Of a stretch of 64,000 nucleotides of DNA, positions 50,935-62,260 are shown in pieces. The translations under genes were made by a program, and so were the position numbers. Position 1 is the first letter of the stretch. The number at the start of each line of letters is the position of its first letter. Source of the stretch: Neorhizobium sp. (GTDB lineage Bacteria > Pseudomonadota > Alphaproteobacteria > Rhizobiales > Rhizobiaceae); assembly GCA_028283725.1 (NCBI GenBank), contig JAPWKC010000004.1:1927001-1991000 (forward strand). The letters are read 5' to 3'. A model generated the notes under the pieces. The model had not been told where the DNA came from. It saw nothing but the letters and a program-made list of their open reading frames with translations, and ran no database searches.

Positions 50935-52266
50935 TTACTTCTTGGCCGCCGAAGCGGCCTTTTCCGGGTTTGCCGGATAGGACGGATCGGTCTTGGTGCC
51001 ATGGAAGAGATCGAGCGCATAATGCAGCTGAACGTCATCCTTCGGGTCCGGCGGCACGTAAGCTGCCGACCCGGAGCCATCCTTGGTTTCGGAGGCGCCC
51101 TGGATGTGGCCTGGCAGGCTCGATTCGCCCTCCGGCTTCACCTTGCCCTGCAGGTCCGCCGGAAGCGGCTCTTCCACCTTGATGTCAGGCGTGATGCCGG
51201 TGCCCTGGATCGACTTGCCCGACGGCGTGTAATAGAGGGCCGTCGTCAGGCGCAGCGCGCCTGCATCGCCGAGCGGGATGATCGTCTGGACCGAACCCTT
51301 GCCGAAGGACTGGGTGCCGAGAACTGTCGCCCGCTTCTGGTCCTGAAGCGCGCCGGACACGATTTCGGAGGCCGATGCCGAACCGCCGTTGATCAGCACG
51401 ATCACCGGCTTGCCATCGGTCAGATCGCCGGCGCTTGCATTGAAGCGACGGGTTTCTTCCGGGTTGCGGCCACGGGTCGAAACGATCTCGCCGCGCTGAA
51501 GGAAGGCGTCGGAGACGTTGATTGCCTGATCGAGCAGACCGCCCGGATTGAGACGCAGGTCGAGCACGTAGCCCTTCAGCTTGTCGGCCGGCACGTCCGC
51601 CTTGATCTTCTTGATCGCCTTTTCGAGATCGTCATAGGTTTTCTCGGTAAAGGAAATGACCCGGAGATAGCCGACATCGCCATCTTCGACGCGTGACTTG
51701 ACGGCCTGTACCGCGATCACGTCACGCATGACGGTGATGTCGAGCGGCTTGTCGGCGCCCTTGCGGATGATCGTCAGCTTGATCGGCGTGTTGATCGCGC
51801 CGCGCATCTTTTCGACGGCGTCCTCGAGCTTCAGGCCGCGGACCGACTGGCCGTCGATCTCGGAAATATAGTCGCCCGCGAGAACGCCGGCGCGGGCTGC
51901 GGGCGTATCGTCGATCGGGGTGATGACCTTGACGAGGTCGTTATCCATCGTCACTTCGATGCCGAGGCCGCCGAATTCGCCACGCGTCTGCGTGCGCATA
52001 TCTTCCGCGTCCTTGGAATTCATGTAGCTGGAATGCGGATCGAGCGAGCTCAACATGCCGTTGATGGCCGCTTCGACCAGCTTGGCGTCATCCGGCTTGG
52101 TGACATACTGGGCGCGCACGCGCTCGAAAACGTCGCCGAAAACCGACAACTCCTTGTAGGTCGATGGGCCAGCGGCCTGAGCCGGCACGACGGCCGAATA
52201 TATCACGCTCATCGCCGTTGCACCCAACAGCGCCCCCACGATGACAAGAGAAGCCCTACGAATCAT
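50935..52266 (-). CDS. ctpA: S41-family C-terminal processing peptidase CtpA
   Basis: A periplasmic serine protease that trims C-termini of envelope proteins or cell-wall hydrolases. Signal peptide MIRRASLVIVGALLGATAMS with SAVVPAQAA at its end. A PDZ domain spans about residues 85-170 (DDTPAARAGVLAGDYISEID). The Ser-Lys catalytic dyad is in NGGSASASEIVSGALQD and GTQSFGKGSVQTI. ATG 52266 has GAAGGG 7 bases upstream; 443 residues. It overlaps envC by 11 bases, suggesting CtpA and the EnvC-type activator act together. Confidence 0.95.
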   Translation of the reverse strand: MIRRASLVIVGALLGATAMSVIYSAVVPAQAAGPSTYKELSVFGDVFERVRAQYVTKPDDAKLVEAAINGMLSSLDPHSSYMNSKDAEDMRTQTRGEFGGLGIEVTMDNDLVKVITPIDDTPAARAGVLAGDYISEIDGQSVRGLKLEDAVEKMRGAINTPIKLTIIRKGADKPLDITVMRDVIAVQAVKSRVEDGDVGYLRVISFTEKTYDDLEKAIKKIKADVPADKLKGYVLDLRLNPGGLLDQAINVSDAFLQRGEIVSTRGRNPEETRRFNASAGDLTDGKPVIVLINGGSASASEIVSGALQDQKRATVLGTQSFGKGSVQTIIPLGDAGALRLTTALYYTPSGKSIQGTGITPDIKVEEPLPADLQGKVKPEGESSLPGHIQGASETKDGSGSAAYVPPDPKDDVQLHYALDLFHGTKTDPSYPANPEKAASAAKK

Positions 52267-53755
52267 TTCGTGCCCTTCCAGTTTCTTTTGCGGTCCACCA
52301 TGGCTTCGAATCCACCGGCGCGCCGTCTTTTCGGAATTCAATGTAAAGCGTCGGGCGATCCGTTTCCAGCGCCAACGCGGTCGCGCTAGCTACTCTTTTC
52401 TCGCCCATCGTCGCAATCGGTTCGCCGGCAAAAACAAATTTTCCCTGCTGCGCGTTCACCTTGCCCATGCCGGTCATGACAACATGATATCCATCGCCGG
52501 TATTGAGAATGATCATCTGCCCGTAACTGCGGAAAGCGCCGGCAAAAACCACGAGGCCATCGGCCGGCGCGGTGACCACGGCATCCGGGCTCGAAGCGAT
52601 GGTCAGCCCGCGGGCGGGGTGCCCTGTTCCGTCATCATCGCCGAACGACCGCAGCGTATCGCCGACCACGGGCAGGTCGAGCTTCTGCTTCAAACTTGAA
52701 AACGCGTATGCTGGCGCAATGCGGTTTTTGTCGGGCACGCCGCTTTCGGCGAGCTGCCGGGCCTTTTCGCGCTCTTCCTCGGACAAAGCCTGCTGGCGGG
52801 CCTCTTCGGCCTTGGCGCGGTCTATGCCTTCGCGAACCGAGGAAATCTGGCCTTCCAGACCCTGGATCAGATCCTGGAGCGAGGTGGCGCGGCTGGCAAG
52901 CTCTTCCGAATGGCTCTTTTCCGCCGCCAGATCCTGCTGGTTCTGGGCGTTCACCTTGTCGTTTTCGGCAAGAAGCAGGTTCATCCGCTTCTCTTCCTCA
53001 AGGCTTGCGGTAATCGTGCCGGTGACCTTGCCCTTTTCCGCCGATGCGGCGTTTTGCAGGTCGGTCAACGACTGAAGGTCGGCGATCAGCTTGTCGGTCG
53101 CCTCGCGCATGCCCGGAACGACCGCGCCGAGCAGAATGGCGCTGCGCACCGAAGCCAGCGCATCTTCCGGGGTCACGAGCAGGGCCGGCGGCGGATTGCG
53201 ACCCATGCGCTCCAGCGCGCCCAGCACTTCTGCCAGCATGCCGCGACGGGCGCGCAGTGAGGTTTTTACCCCGTCCATCCTGGCTTGCAGGTTGGCGATC
53301 TTCTCCTCGCTGACCATGATCTGCGACTGTAGATCCTTGCGGCGCTTGGCCGAGGCGATCAGGGCCTGACGCATGTCGGAAGAAGTCTTGTCGATCTTGG
53401 CGATATTTTCCTCGATGGCGGTCACCTTATCGGTGGACAGCGTCATCGTTTTCGTCAGGGCATCGAGCTCGCCGCGCGTCTCGCTGCGGCGGCGCTCAAG
53501 ATCGGCCGTCGCAGCGGCGGTCTCGGCATCGGGCTGGCCGGGGTTGGATGTCGCGGGGCCAGACGTAACCGTGGCGGTCGTTCGGGTATCGGTTGCGGCC
53601 ACATGCCCGGTGGCCGGCTGCGTGCCCCGGAGGCCGTTCGCATCCTGCGAGAGGGCCGGGCGCAATGGCAGGATCAAAGGTGCGGAGGCAAGGCCAAGCA
53701 CTGCCGTCATCGACAGAATGCTGCGCCCGCTCGCCGTAAAAACCCTTGCCGTCAT
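52256..53755 (-). CDS. Murein hydrolase activator EnvC-like (LytM/M23 domain)
   Basis: EnvC-type periplasmic proteins activate N-acetylmuramoyl-L-alanine amidases at division. A signal peptide is followed by a long coiled-coil (residues about 75-340; for example TLSTDKVTAIEENIAKIDK) and a C-terminal LytM domain near residue 375 (ARGLTIASSPDAVVTAPADG). The zinc-binding Asp and His of active M23 peptidases appear absent (GLTIA instead of GLDIA; YHVVMTGMG), supporting an activator role rather than a peptidase. Length 499. It precedes ctpA, overlapping by 11 bases. Confidence 0.9.
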   Translation of the reverse strand: MTARVFTASGRSILSMTAVLGLASAPLILPLRPALSQDANGLRGTQPATGHVAATDTRTTATVTSGPATSNPGQPDAETAAATADLERRRSETRGELDALTKTMTLSTDKVTAIEENIAKIDKTSSDMRQALIASAKRRKDLQSQIMVSEEKIANLQARMDGVKTSLRARRGMLAEVLGALERMGRNPPPALLVTPEDALASVRSAILLGAVVPGMREATDKLIADLQSLTDLQNAASAEKGKVTGTITASLEEEKRMNLLLAENDKVNAQNQQDLAAEKSHSEELASRATSLQDLIQGLEGQISSVREGIDRAKAEEARQQALSEEEREKARQLAESGVPDKNRIAPAYAFSSLKQKLDLPVVGDTLRSFGDDDGTGHPARGLTIASSPDAVVTAPADGLVVFAGAFRSYGQMIILNTGDGYHVVMTGMGKVNAQQGKFVFAGEPIATMGEKRVASATALALETDRPTLYIEFRKDGAPVDSKPWWTAKETGRARNDS

Positions 53756-53862
53756 CCCTGCTCCGATAATGCTCCGGATCAGAAAAGATTAAGCTGATTT
53801 GCCCGCCGGTGCCACAAACAACATCGTGTTCCGCACCATCAATCCTGAGGGTAAACGAAGCG

Positions 53863-54345
53863 TTAAACGCGGTGATATGGATGGCCGGAAAGTATAGTGA
53901 CCGCGCGATAGAGCTGTTCGGCAATCAGGATGCGGACCAGCTGATGCGGCCATGTCATCTTGCCGAGATTAAGCACTGCATCGGCCTTGGCGCGGATATC
54001 GGGATCGAGACCATCGGCACCGCCGATGGCGATCATCATGTCGCGCTTGCCGCCATCGCGGAAACGACCGAGCAGATTGGCAAACGCTTCGCTGTCGAGC
54101 GCGGTCCCACGCTCGTCGAGCAGGATCAGAACCGCGCCTTCGGGCAGTGCCTTTTCCAGCATGCCGGCCTCTTCCCGCTTGCGGGTTTCGGCATTGGCCG
54201 CACGGCTTTCCTGCACCTCGACAAGCTTTGCAAGCTCCAGCCCGATCGCCGGGCCGGCCTTTGCAAAACGGTCCGTATAGCGGGACGCGAGTTCCTTTTC
54301 CGGGCCGGCCTTGAGCCGCCCGACAGCAAAGAGGCTGACGCGCAT
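53863..54345 (-). CDS. rlmH: 23S rRNA (pseudouridine(1915)-N3)-methyltransferase RlmH
   Basis: RlmH, a SPOUT-type knot methyltransferase, methylates pseudouridine 1915 in helix 69 of 23S rRNA on the intact 70S ribosome. It begins MRVSLFAVGRLKAGPEKELA and holds the SAM/knot motif MIAIGGADGLD (about residues 105-115) and KMTWPHQLVRILIAEQLYRA. ATG 54345 gives 160 residues, the standard size. It is preceded by rsfS on the same strand. Confidence 0.95.
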   Translation of the reverse strand: MRVSLFAVGRLKAGPEKELASRYTDRFAKAGPAIGLELAKLVEVQESRAANAETRKREEAGMLEKALPEGAVLILLDERGTALDSEAFANLLGRFRDGGKRDMMIAIGGADGLDPDIRAKADAVLNLGKMTWPHQLVRILIAEQLYRAVTILSGHPYHRV

Positions 54346-54454
54346 CTTGCGTCCATCCGTCGGTTGTCCCGTATCCAAGACTTTACGCGCCAGCCTCTCG
54401 CGGCTGGCCCGCTTTCAGATCACGGGGCGAGGGGATCAGACGCAGCCGAACCCG

Positions 54455-54871
54455 TCAGTGCAATAATGGTCCTTCGTCGATATCCGGAGCGGACCACATC
54501 TTTTCGATGTTGTAGAACTCGCGGATCTCGGGGCGGAACACATGGATGATGATATCGCCGGTGTCAATCAACACCCAGTCGCCGGTTTCCAGGCCTTCGA
54601 CGCGGGCGTTTCCGAGGCCCTCGCCCTTCAGGTCGGATGTCAGATGCTCGCAGATCGCCATGACATGGCGGCTCGAGCGGCCCGTCACGACTACCATGTA
54701 GTCGCCGAGCGCCGATTTTCCGGCAATGTTGATCGAAACGATATTTTCAGCTTTCGAATCCTCGAGGCTTGCGAGGACAAGGTCGAGAGCGCGGGCGGCG
54801 GCATCGGCGCCACGTTCCAGGCTCTGCGGGATGACGGGGGCCGTCCTTCCCTTGGCGTGTACTGTTGTCAG
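54455..54871 (-). CDS. rsfS: Ribosome silencing factor RsfS (start uncertain)
   Basis: RsfS binds uL14 and blocks joining of the subunits during nutrient limitation. The core LVLASLEDSKAENIVSINIA, GRSSRHVMAICEHL and GLETGDWVLIDTGDIIIHVF is clear. The start is unclear: no in-frame ATG lies near the expected N-terminus. A CTG at 54871, preceded by AAGGA at 6 bases, would give the product LTTVHAKGR and 138 residues. A GTG at 54928 or a far-upstream ATG at 54994 would give longer products. The nadD gene is upstream, rlmH downstream. Confidence 0.9.
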   Translation of the reverse strand: MTTVHAKGRTAPVIPQSLERGADAAARALDLVLASLEDSKAENIVSINIAGKSALGDYMVVVTGRSSRHVMAICEHLTSDLKGEGLGNARVEGLETGDWVLIDTGDIIIHVFRPEIREFYNIEKMWSAPDIDEGPLLH

Positions 54872-55063
54872 GGGTCGTCCTTTCTTCCGTGAACAGCAAC
54901 ATGCACGATAGCGAATCCGGATCACCGGCCGCCCATCAAAAGTGGCACCGAAACGGCGATCTTTCAAGTCACGCTTATCATTGCCGGCTATCAATGTTGC
55001 CGTTCGGGTTTTTCGCCAGTGATGGCGGCTTTATTCTACTCTGCGTGCTTCACTTTCTCAGCC

Positions 55064-55687
55064 TCATTCTGGCGGCCGGGCGCGAAGGGCCGTCGAACTC
55101 ATTGCCGAGCGCGGGCCGTGGATGAAGGTCCAGGCCGGCGGGCGTCGCCTCCAGAGCGTGCCGGCATCGTCCTCGTCGACGCGGTAGCGCGAGAGCGCGC
55201 GGGCCGTCTTCGACGACAGGAAAGAAAGCGTCGAGCCCGGTCGGTCTATGACGGCGATCGGGAAGGTCGCTGCGATCTTCTGCCACTGCTGCCAGCGATG
55301 AAAGGTCTTCAAACTGTCGGCACCCATGACCCAGATGAAGCGCACATGCGGATTGTGCGACTTGACGAAGGCGAGCGTCTCGGCGGTATAGGAAGTGTTG
55401 AGGCTCTGTTCGAAAGCCGTCACCTTGATGCGTGGATCGCGGGTGAGGTTTTCGCAGAGCGCGACGCGATCGGGGAGCGAGGCAAGCTCGGAACGGCTCT
55501 TCAGCGGGTTGCCCGGCGTCACCATCCACCACAGCTGATCGAGGCCGAGACGGCGCAGCGCGATCTCGGCAACCAGCCTGTGCCCCTCATGCGGCGGGTT
55601 GAACGATCCGCCGAACAGGCCGACCGCCATGCCCCGCTCGGCATAGGGCATCGTCAGATACTTGCGTGCGATCTCCCCCCCGCTCAC
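55064..55687 (-). CDS. nadD: Nicotinate-nucleotide adenylyltransferase NadD
   Basis: Adenylates nicotinate mononucleotide in NAD synthesis. The nucleotidyl-transfer motif GLFGGSFNPPHEGH is at residues 23-36, and the C-terminal SSTALRA replaces the usual ISSTxIR. GTG 55687 is chosen because AAGG lies 6 bases upstream; the alternative ATG 55651 lacks a site and the family in Rhizobiales carries a short N-extension. 207 residues. It lies 8 bases after the proA stop, hence the same operon. Confidence 0.93.
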   Translation of the reverse strand: MSGGEIARKYLTMPYAERGMAVGLFGGSFNPPHEGHRLVAEIALRRLGLDQLWWMVTPGNPLKSRSELASLPDRVALCENLTRDPRIKVTAFEQSLNTSYTAETLAFVKSHNPHVRFIWVMGADSLKTFHRWQQWQKIAATFPIAVIDRPGSTLSFLSSKTARALSRYRVDEDDAGTLWRRRPPAWTFIHGPRSAMSSTALRARPPE

Positions 55688-55695
55688 GTCTGGCC

Positions 55696-56968
55696 TTAAG
55701 GTCTGATCTGGCCGGTGCCGTGCACGCGGTACTTGAACGAGGTCAGCTGTTCGACACCCACAGGGCCGCGGGCATGCATCTTGCCGGTTGAAATGCCGAT
55801 CTCGCCACCCATGCCGAACTCGCCGCCATCGGCAAACTGGGTCGAGGCATTGTGGAGCAGAATGGCCGAATCGATCTCGGAGAAGAAGCGGGCGACGACG
55901 GCCGGATCCTCAGCCAGAACGGCCTCCGTGTGGCTGGAGGAATAGGTGTTGATATGGTCGATCGCGCCACCGATGCCATCGACGATCGCAACCGAGATGA
56001 CGGCGTCGAGATATTCGGTGCGCCAGTCTTCTTCGGTCGCCGGCTTCAAGCCGGGAATGACTTTCAGGACGGCTGCGGAACCGCGCACCTCGCAACCCGC
56101 CTCAAGCAGATCCTGCACCAGCGGCTTCAGATGCGTCTCGATCGCGCCGCTATCGATCAGCAGCGTTTCGGCAGCACCGCAGACGCCGGTGCGGCGCATC
56201 TTGGCGTTGACGACGATCTTTTCGGCCATGGCAAGTTCCGCCGAGGCATCGACATAGATATGGCAGAGGCCTTCGAGATGGGCGAAGACCGGCACGCGCG
56301 CCTCGTTCTGCACGCGGGCGACGAGGCTCTTGCCGCCGCGCGGCACGATCACGTCGATCGCGCCGTCAAGGCCCGACAGCATGGCGCCGACGGCTGCGCG
56401 GTCCGTGGTCGGTACGATCTGGATCGCGTGTTCCGGCAGGCCGGCGGCCTTCAGGCCTTCCACGAGGCAGGCATGGATCGCCTGCGATGAATGGGCCGAG
56501 TCCGAGCCGCCGCGCAGGATCACGGCATTGCCGGCCTTGAGGCACAGGGCGCCGGCATCGGCAGTGACGTTCGGGCGGCTCTCGTAGATGACGCCGATGA
56601 CGCCGAGCGGCGTGCGGACGCGTTCGATCTGCAAACCATTCGGGCGATCCCAGGCGGTGATGACCTCGCCGACCGGGTCCTTGAAGGCGGCGATTTCGCG
56701 CAGCGCCTCGGCCATGCCGGCAATGCTTTTTTCCGTCAGCGTCAGGCGATCGATGAAGGAGGGCAGCAGTCCCTTGCCTTCGATGCCTTTCAGATCCTCG
56801 GCATTGGCGGCAAGGATGCTGTCCTTCGATGCGATCATGGCCACTGCCATGGCTTCCAGCGCGCGGTTCTTGGCCTCGGTCGAGGCGGACGCAAGCACGC
56901 GGGCGGCCGACTTCGCGTTTCTGCCGATCCCGTTCATGATGGAGGCGACATCGGTCGCGGCTGTTACC

Positions 56969-56979
<11 letters not shown>
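55696..56979 (-). CDS. proA: Gamma-glutamyl phosphate reductase ProA
   Basis: Reduces gamma-glutamyl phosphate to glutamate semialdehyde, the second step of proline synthesis. Family motifs: [48 protein letters not shown], and the catalytic cysteine region [19 protein letters not shown] 56979 starts [12 protein letters not shown]; 427 residues. It overlaps proB by 11 bases and is followed by nadD. Confidence 0.97.
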
Positions 56980-59265
<2,286 letters not shown>

Positions 59266-59391
59266 TCACGCCTGATCGATCCGGGTGGGTTTTCGATATC
59301 GTCGCTTTGGCTCAAGGTCAAAGACAAACATGAAAGACGCCGTGTGACGGGACGGTCTCATGAAGGCTTTCGCCCGGCCTTTTCTTGTTCA

Positions 59392-59421
59392 GCCGCCCCG
59401 GCATAGGCAATGCGGGGCGGC
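59392..59421. terminator. GC-rich hairpin after the acetyltransferase genes
   Basis: GCCGCCCCG and CGGGGCGGC form a perfect 9-bp stem, 12-base loop. It has no clear T run on the minus strand and a loose one (TGTTTCGTT) on the plus strand, so termination efficiency is uncertain. Lies between obgE and the GNAT genes. Confidence 0.5.
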
Positions 59422-59447
59422 CTGTTTCGTTCAAGGTGCCGCCTGTT

Positions 59448-60032
59448 CTAGCGGCCGGCGGGGCGCAGATCTTCCGGCGCGAGCGCCGTATCGATATGCG
59501 GGACCATTGCATTGCGCGACCGGCTGAAGGCCTGGCTTGCATCGGTGATGCGAAAGCCGAGCTTGCGCTGGACATTGAGCGAGCCGAGGTTATCGGCAAA
59601 GGCGCCCGAATGGACGACCGTTTCCGGCATGCGCCGCAAGAAGCGCTCCAGCACGGCGCCGACGGCTTCCGTCATGTAGCCCTGATCCCAGAACATCCGG
59701 TTCAGCCAGTAGGCGAGATGCCAGCGGCCATGGCGCAGTTCCAGTTTGACGATGCCGATATGCACATCGTCTCCCGTGGTGACCGCCAGCGTCCATGCCG
59801 GCAGGACGCCTGCGGTCTGCAGCATCAGCCAGTCGAGCGCATCCTGCCTGTGATAGGGCTGGGGCACGCGTGCCAGCATGCGGGCGACCTTGAAATCGGA
59901 CAGCGTTTCGGCAATCGCCTGCGCATCCGACAACCGGTGGGGGCGCAGGATCAGCCTTTGCGTGGCGATGATCGGTGCGGGGCCGGGAGACAGAACGACC
60001 CTTGCGGCCTTCGGCAAGATTGCGGCGTTCAT
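59448..60032 (-). CDS. GNAT family N-acetyltransferase (RimJ/RimL type)
   Basis: A 194-residue acetyltransferase of the Acetyltransf_3 group, the type that acetylates protein N-termini or small amines. It shows IATQRLILRPHRLSDAQAIA at its start and WLNRMFWDQGYMTEAVGAVL, the acetyl-CoA-binding region, then NLGSLNVQRKLGF. ATG 60032 overlaps the upstream paralogue by 4 bases (ATGA) and has GGGGAG about 7 bases before it. Substrate unknown; position between rpmA and obgE suggests ribosomal proteins as a candidate, by inference only. Confidence 0.9.
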   Translation of the reverse strand: MNAAILPKAARVVLSPGPAPIIATQRLILRPHRLSDAQAIAETLSDFKVARMLARVPQPYHRQDALDWLMLQTAGVLPAWTLAVTTGDDVHIGIVKLELRHGRWHLAYWLNRMFWDQGYMTEAVGAVLERFLRRMPETVVHSGAFADNLGSLNVQRKLGFRITDASQAFSRSRNAMVPHIDTALAPEDLRPAGR

Positions 60033-60676
60033 CTCAGATCTCCCCAGCTTCTCAACGACATCCAGGTCTTGCGATCGAGCCGGAACCATTCAACGGCGAT
60101 CATGCCGCCGAGCGCCAAACTCTCGACCATGCCGGCACCCTGAAACTGGAAGCCGCATTTCTGCACGACCCGCTTGGAGGCGACATTGGTAACCCGGCAG
60201 CGCGCATCGATGTGGTCTATGCTGTTGCGGGTGCGGAAGGCCATATCGACCAGGGCATGAGCGGCCTCTGTGGCATAGCCCTGGTTCCAATAGGGTTCGC
60301 CCAGCCAATAGCCGATTTCGAGCGTGCGGCCATCCGCGTGGGGTTCGAGGGCGCAGCAGCCGAGAAAGGCTCCGTTTTCGCCATTTGTGATGGCATAAAC
60401 GCACTTGCCAATCCCGCCGTCTTTCGTACGTCGTACGAAATCGGCCGCGTCTTTTGCCGTGTAGGGATGCGGCATACGCGACACCATGGTCGCAATGTTC
60501 GCATTGTTGGCGAGATGGGAAAGGGCGTCGATGTCTTCTTCGTGGGGGGCGCGCAGAACCAATCTCTGCGACAACAGGACGGGGCAATCGCCTCTTAACC
60601 GCTCTCTTAACCGATCCGGCCGCAGCCGTTCTTCCGGCGGCCGCGATTGGCTCGCCCTTAACAATTCGCCTTGCAT
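60029..60676 (-). CDS. GNAT family N-acetyltransferase (RimJ/RimL type), paralogue
   Basis: Second 215-residue acetyltransferase, with SQRLVLRAPHEEDIDALSHL, CVYAITNGENGAFLGCCALE and YWLGEPYWNQGYATEAAHAL; ASKRVVQKCGFQFQGAG is the second conserved element. ATG 60676 is preferred, with AAGGAGA 7 bases upstream, over an upstream TTG. It overlaps the next gene by 4 bases. The pair is probably a tandem duplication. A terminator for the rpmA operon lies just upstream. Confidence 0.9.
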   Translation of the reverse strand: MQGELLRASQSRPPEERLRPDRLRERLRGDCPVLLSQRLVLRAPHEEDIDALSHLANNANIATMVSRMPHPYTAKDAADFVRRTKDGGIGKCVYAITNGENGAFLGCCALEPHADGRTLEIGYWLGEPYWNQGYATEAAHALVDMAFRTRNSIDHIDARCRVTNVASKRVVQKCGFQFQGAGMVESLALGGMIAVEWFRLDRKTWMSLRSWGDLR

Positions 60677-60701
60677 GTTCAGTCTCCTTCTCGAGGACAA
60701 G

Positions 60702-60741
60702 AAAAAAGGGGAGGTGGGTGGCGCCCCATCTCCCCTTTTTC
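60702..60741 (-). terminator. Terminator of rplU-rpmA
   Basis: On the minus strand AAAAAGGGGAGATGGGGC pairs with GCCACCCACCTCCCCTTTT (internal mismatches) and is followed by six T. It separates the ribosomal-protein genes from the downstream acetyltransferase genes. Confidence 0.85.
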
Positions 60742-60803
60742 TGACTGAACCTTACGCTTCAGCCGGGTCGATGAGACGCCGGCTGTTTATAAAGCGTGCC
60801 GGC

Positions 60804-61073
60804 TTATTCCGCTGCTTCTGCTTTCGGCATTACGGACACGAATACGCGGCCGTTAGCCTTCGTACGGTAGTTCACGTTGCCGGCGGTAAGCGCAAAAATC
60901 GTGTGGTCCTTGCCGAGGCCAACATTGGCGCCCGGATGCCACTGCGTACCGCGCTGGCGCACGATGATGTTGCCTGGAATGACGGTCTCGCCGCCAAACT
61001 TCTTCACGCCGAGGCGCTTGGAATTGGAATCGCGACCGTTGCGCGACGAACCGCCAGCTTTTTTATGTGCCAT
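60804..61073 (-). CDS. rpmA: 50S ribosomal protein bL27
   Basis: bL27 lies at the peptidyl-transferase centre of the large subunit. The sequence [19 protein letters not shown] is diagnostic, with [17 protein letters not shown] and [18 protein letters not shown]. 89 residues, normal; no N-terminal cleavable extension as in Firmicutes. It follows rplU by 31 bases. Confidence 0.99.
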   Translation of the reverse strand: MAHKKAGGSSRNGRDSNSKRLGVKKFGGETVIPGNIIVRQRGTQWHPGANVGLGKDHTIFALTAGNVNYRTKANGRVFVSVMPKAEAAE

Positions 61074-61104
61074 GGGAGTTCTCCTTTAAACCGAAATCCT
61101 GGAA

Positions 61105-61416
61105 TTAAGCCGTGATGTCCGTGATGCGGACGACCGTGTGATGCTGGCGATGGCCACGAATACGCTTGGAATTCTGGCGACGACGCTTCTTGAAGGAGAG
61201 AACCTTCTTGCCACGGTTGTGTTCGACAACTTCGGCCTTGACGAGGGCGCCCGCAACGAAGGGAGCACCGATCTTGGCATCGGCGCCAACGCCGACAACC
61301 AGGATTTCGTTGAATTCGATGACGGAACCAGCTTCGGCTTCCAGCTTTTCGATGGTGAGCACGTCGTTGGCCGCTACGCGGTACTGCTTACCGCCGGTCT
61401 TGATGACTGCGAACAT
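61105..61416 (-). CDS. rplU: 50S ribosomal protein bL21
   Basis: bL21 binds 23S rRNA early in large-subunit assembly. It begins [20 protein letters not shown] and contains [20 protein letters not shown], the rRNA-binding tail with HTVVRITDI. Length 103. A consensus promoter lies about 190 bases upstream at 61606-61634, so rplU-rpmA has a long leader. Confidence 0.99.
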   Translation of the reverse strand: MFAVIKTGGKQYRVAANDVLTIEKLEAEAGSVIEFNEILVVGVGADAKIGAPFVAGALVKAEVVEHNRGKKVLSFKKRRRQNSKRIRGHRQHHTVVRITDITA

Positions 61417-61733
61417 TTGTTATCCTTTCATGTTCGTTCCGGCTCTGCCTCTCTCTTTCAGAAAGTGGCGGCCGTCTTTTTGCCAGTCGGGATGAAAGAA
61501 ATGGACGAGGAAAAACCCGACCCATCTTCCGGTGAGGCCGCCTGTCGCAACGGATCGCTTCAGGCAGGCAGGGGCATAAACCTGATACACCCCTTGTCGC
61601 GTGCGGCATTACGCGAGTGACAAAAAACTGTCAAGGCAAAAGGATATGAAGAGTTTTATTTCACCCCTTGCCAGCCCGATTTTTCATCGTTATGAGACAC
61701 CCCGCGCTGACCAACGCGTCATCATGCTCAAGC
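61417..61733. other. rplU leader region and tRNA upstream region
   Basis: 317 bases between divergent rplU and tRNA-Ser. It contains the rplU promoter at 61606-61634 and a leader of about 180 bases with a stem-forming, GC-rich stretch around 61530-61580. No coding region seen. Confidence 0.55.
61606..61634 (-). promoter_or_regulatory. Sigma-70-type promoter for rplU-rpmA
   Basis: On the minus strand TTGACA (61629-61634) and TAATGC (61606-61611) are separated by exactly 17 bases. TTGACA is a perfect -35; the -10 is weak. The site is about 190 bases before the rplU start. Confidence 0.65.
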
Positions 61734-61823
61734 GGAGAGGTGGCTGAGTGGTCGAAAGCACCGCACTCGAAATGCGGCATACGGGCAACCGTATCGTGGG
61801 TTCGAATCCCACCCTCTCCGCCA
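61734..61823 (+). tRNA. tRNA-Ser, anticodon CGA
   Basis: GGAGAGG (61734-61740) pairs with CCTCTCC (61813-61819); discriminator G and encoded CCA follow. The anticodon loop CTCGAAA between CCGCA and TGCGG gives CGA, reading serine codon UCG. The long variable arm (CATACGGGCAACCGTATCG) and the T-loop TTCGAATCC are typical of serine tRNA. 90 nucleotides. Confidence 0.97.
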
Positions 61824-62260
61824 TAATTTCCCTTGAGCCCCAGGGCTTCCGGCAATCCTATAAAATTGCCCGGTCCTGATTGCCGGTGTCCGAATTGGTT
61901 GAGTTATACGCCCGGCACCCCTGCCTCGCAGAGTTGCACATACCGATAATCTTGTTTCAGACTTTCAATCCCTTGGCGTTTTCACGCGGCGATCGCACAT
62001 CGAAAACAATATGACGCCGGCTATCCCGGCGTTTGTTTTCCTGGCCCGGTTGCATCCGTTTTCTGTAGCTTGGTTGTGGCGCTCAGTCGCTGTTGGACCG
62101 TAGCCTGTCCGCCAGGGCTGGCTATCCTTGGCATCGACTCCAAGCCAGACAGAATTTGTGGCGGTGGCAGGCGCGGGGGCGCCGGGCGTTTGACGTCTCC
62201 AGATGCTGCAACCTTGCAGGGACACCATCGTCGTTGTCCACCGGCCCGGCGCCGTTTTGA
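61824..62260. other. Unassigned intergenic stretch after tRNA-Ser
   Basis: 437 bases contain a terminator-like hairpin (62014-62039) and a weak 87-codon minus-strand open frame at 61965-62228 that I reject. No integrase, direct repeat of the tRNA 3' end or phage sequence is visible, so the tRNA shows no sign of an integrated island here. Confidence 0.55.
62014..62039 (+). terminator. Terminator-like hairpin downstream of tRNA-Ser
   Basis: ACGCCGG and CCGGCGT form a 7-bp stem with a 5-base loop followed by TTGTTTT. It could end a transcript starting at or beyond the tRNA. Confidence 0.65.

Noticed and set aside
61965..62228. 87-codon minus-strand frame after tRNA-Ser, possible integrase remnant
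   Set aside because: No integrase motif or tRNA 3'-end duplication is visible, and the frame contains a terminator-like hairpin.
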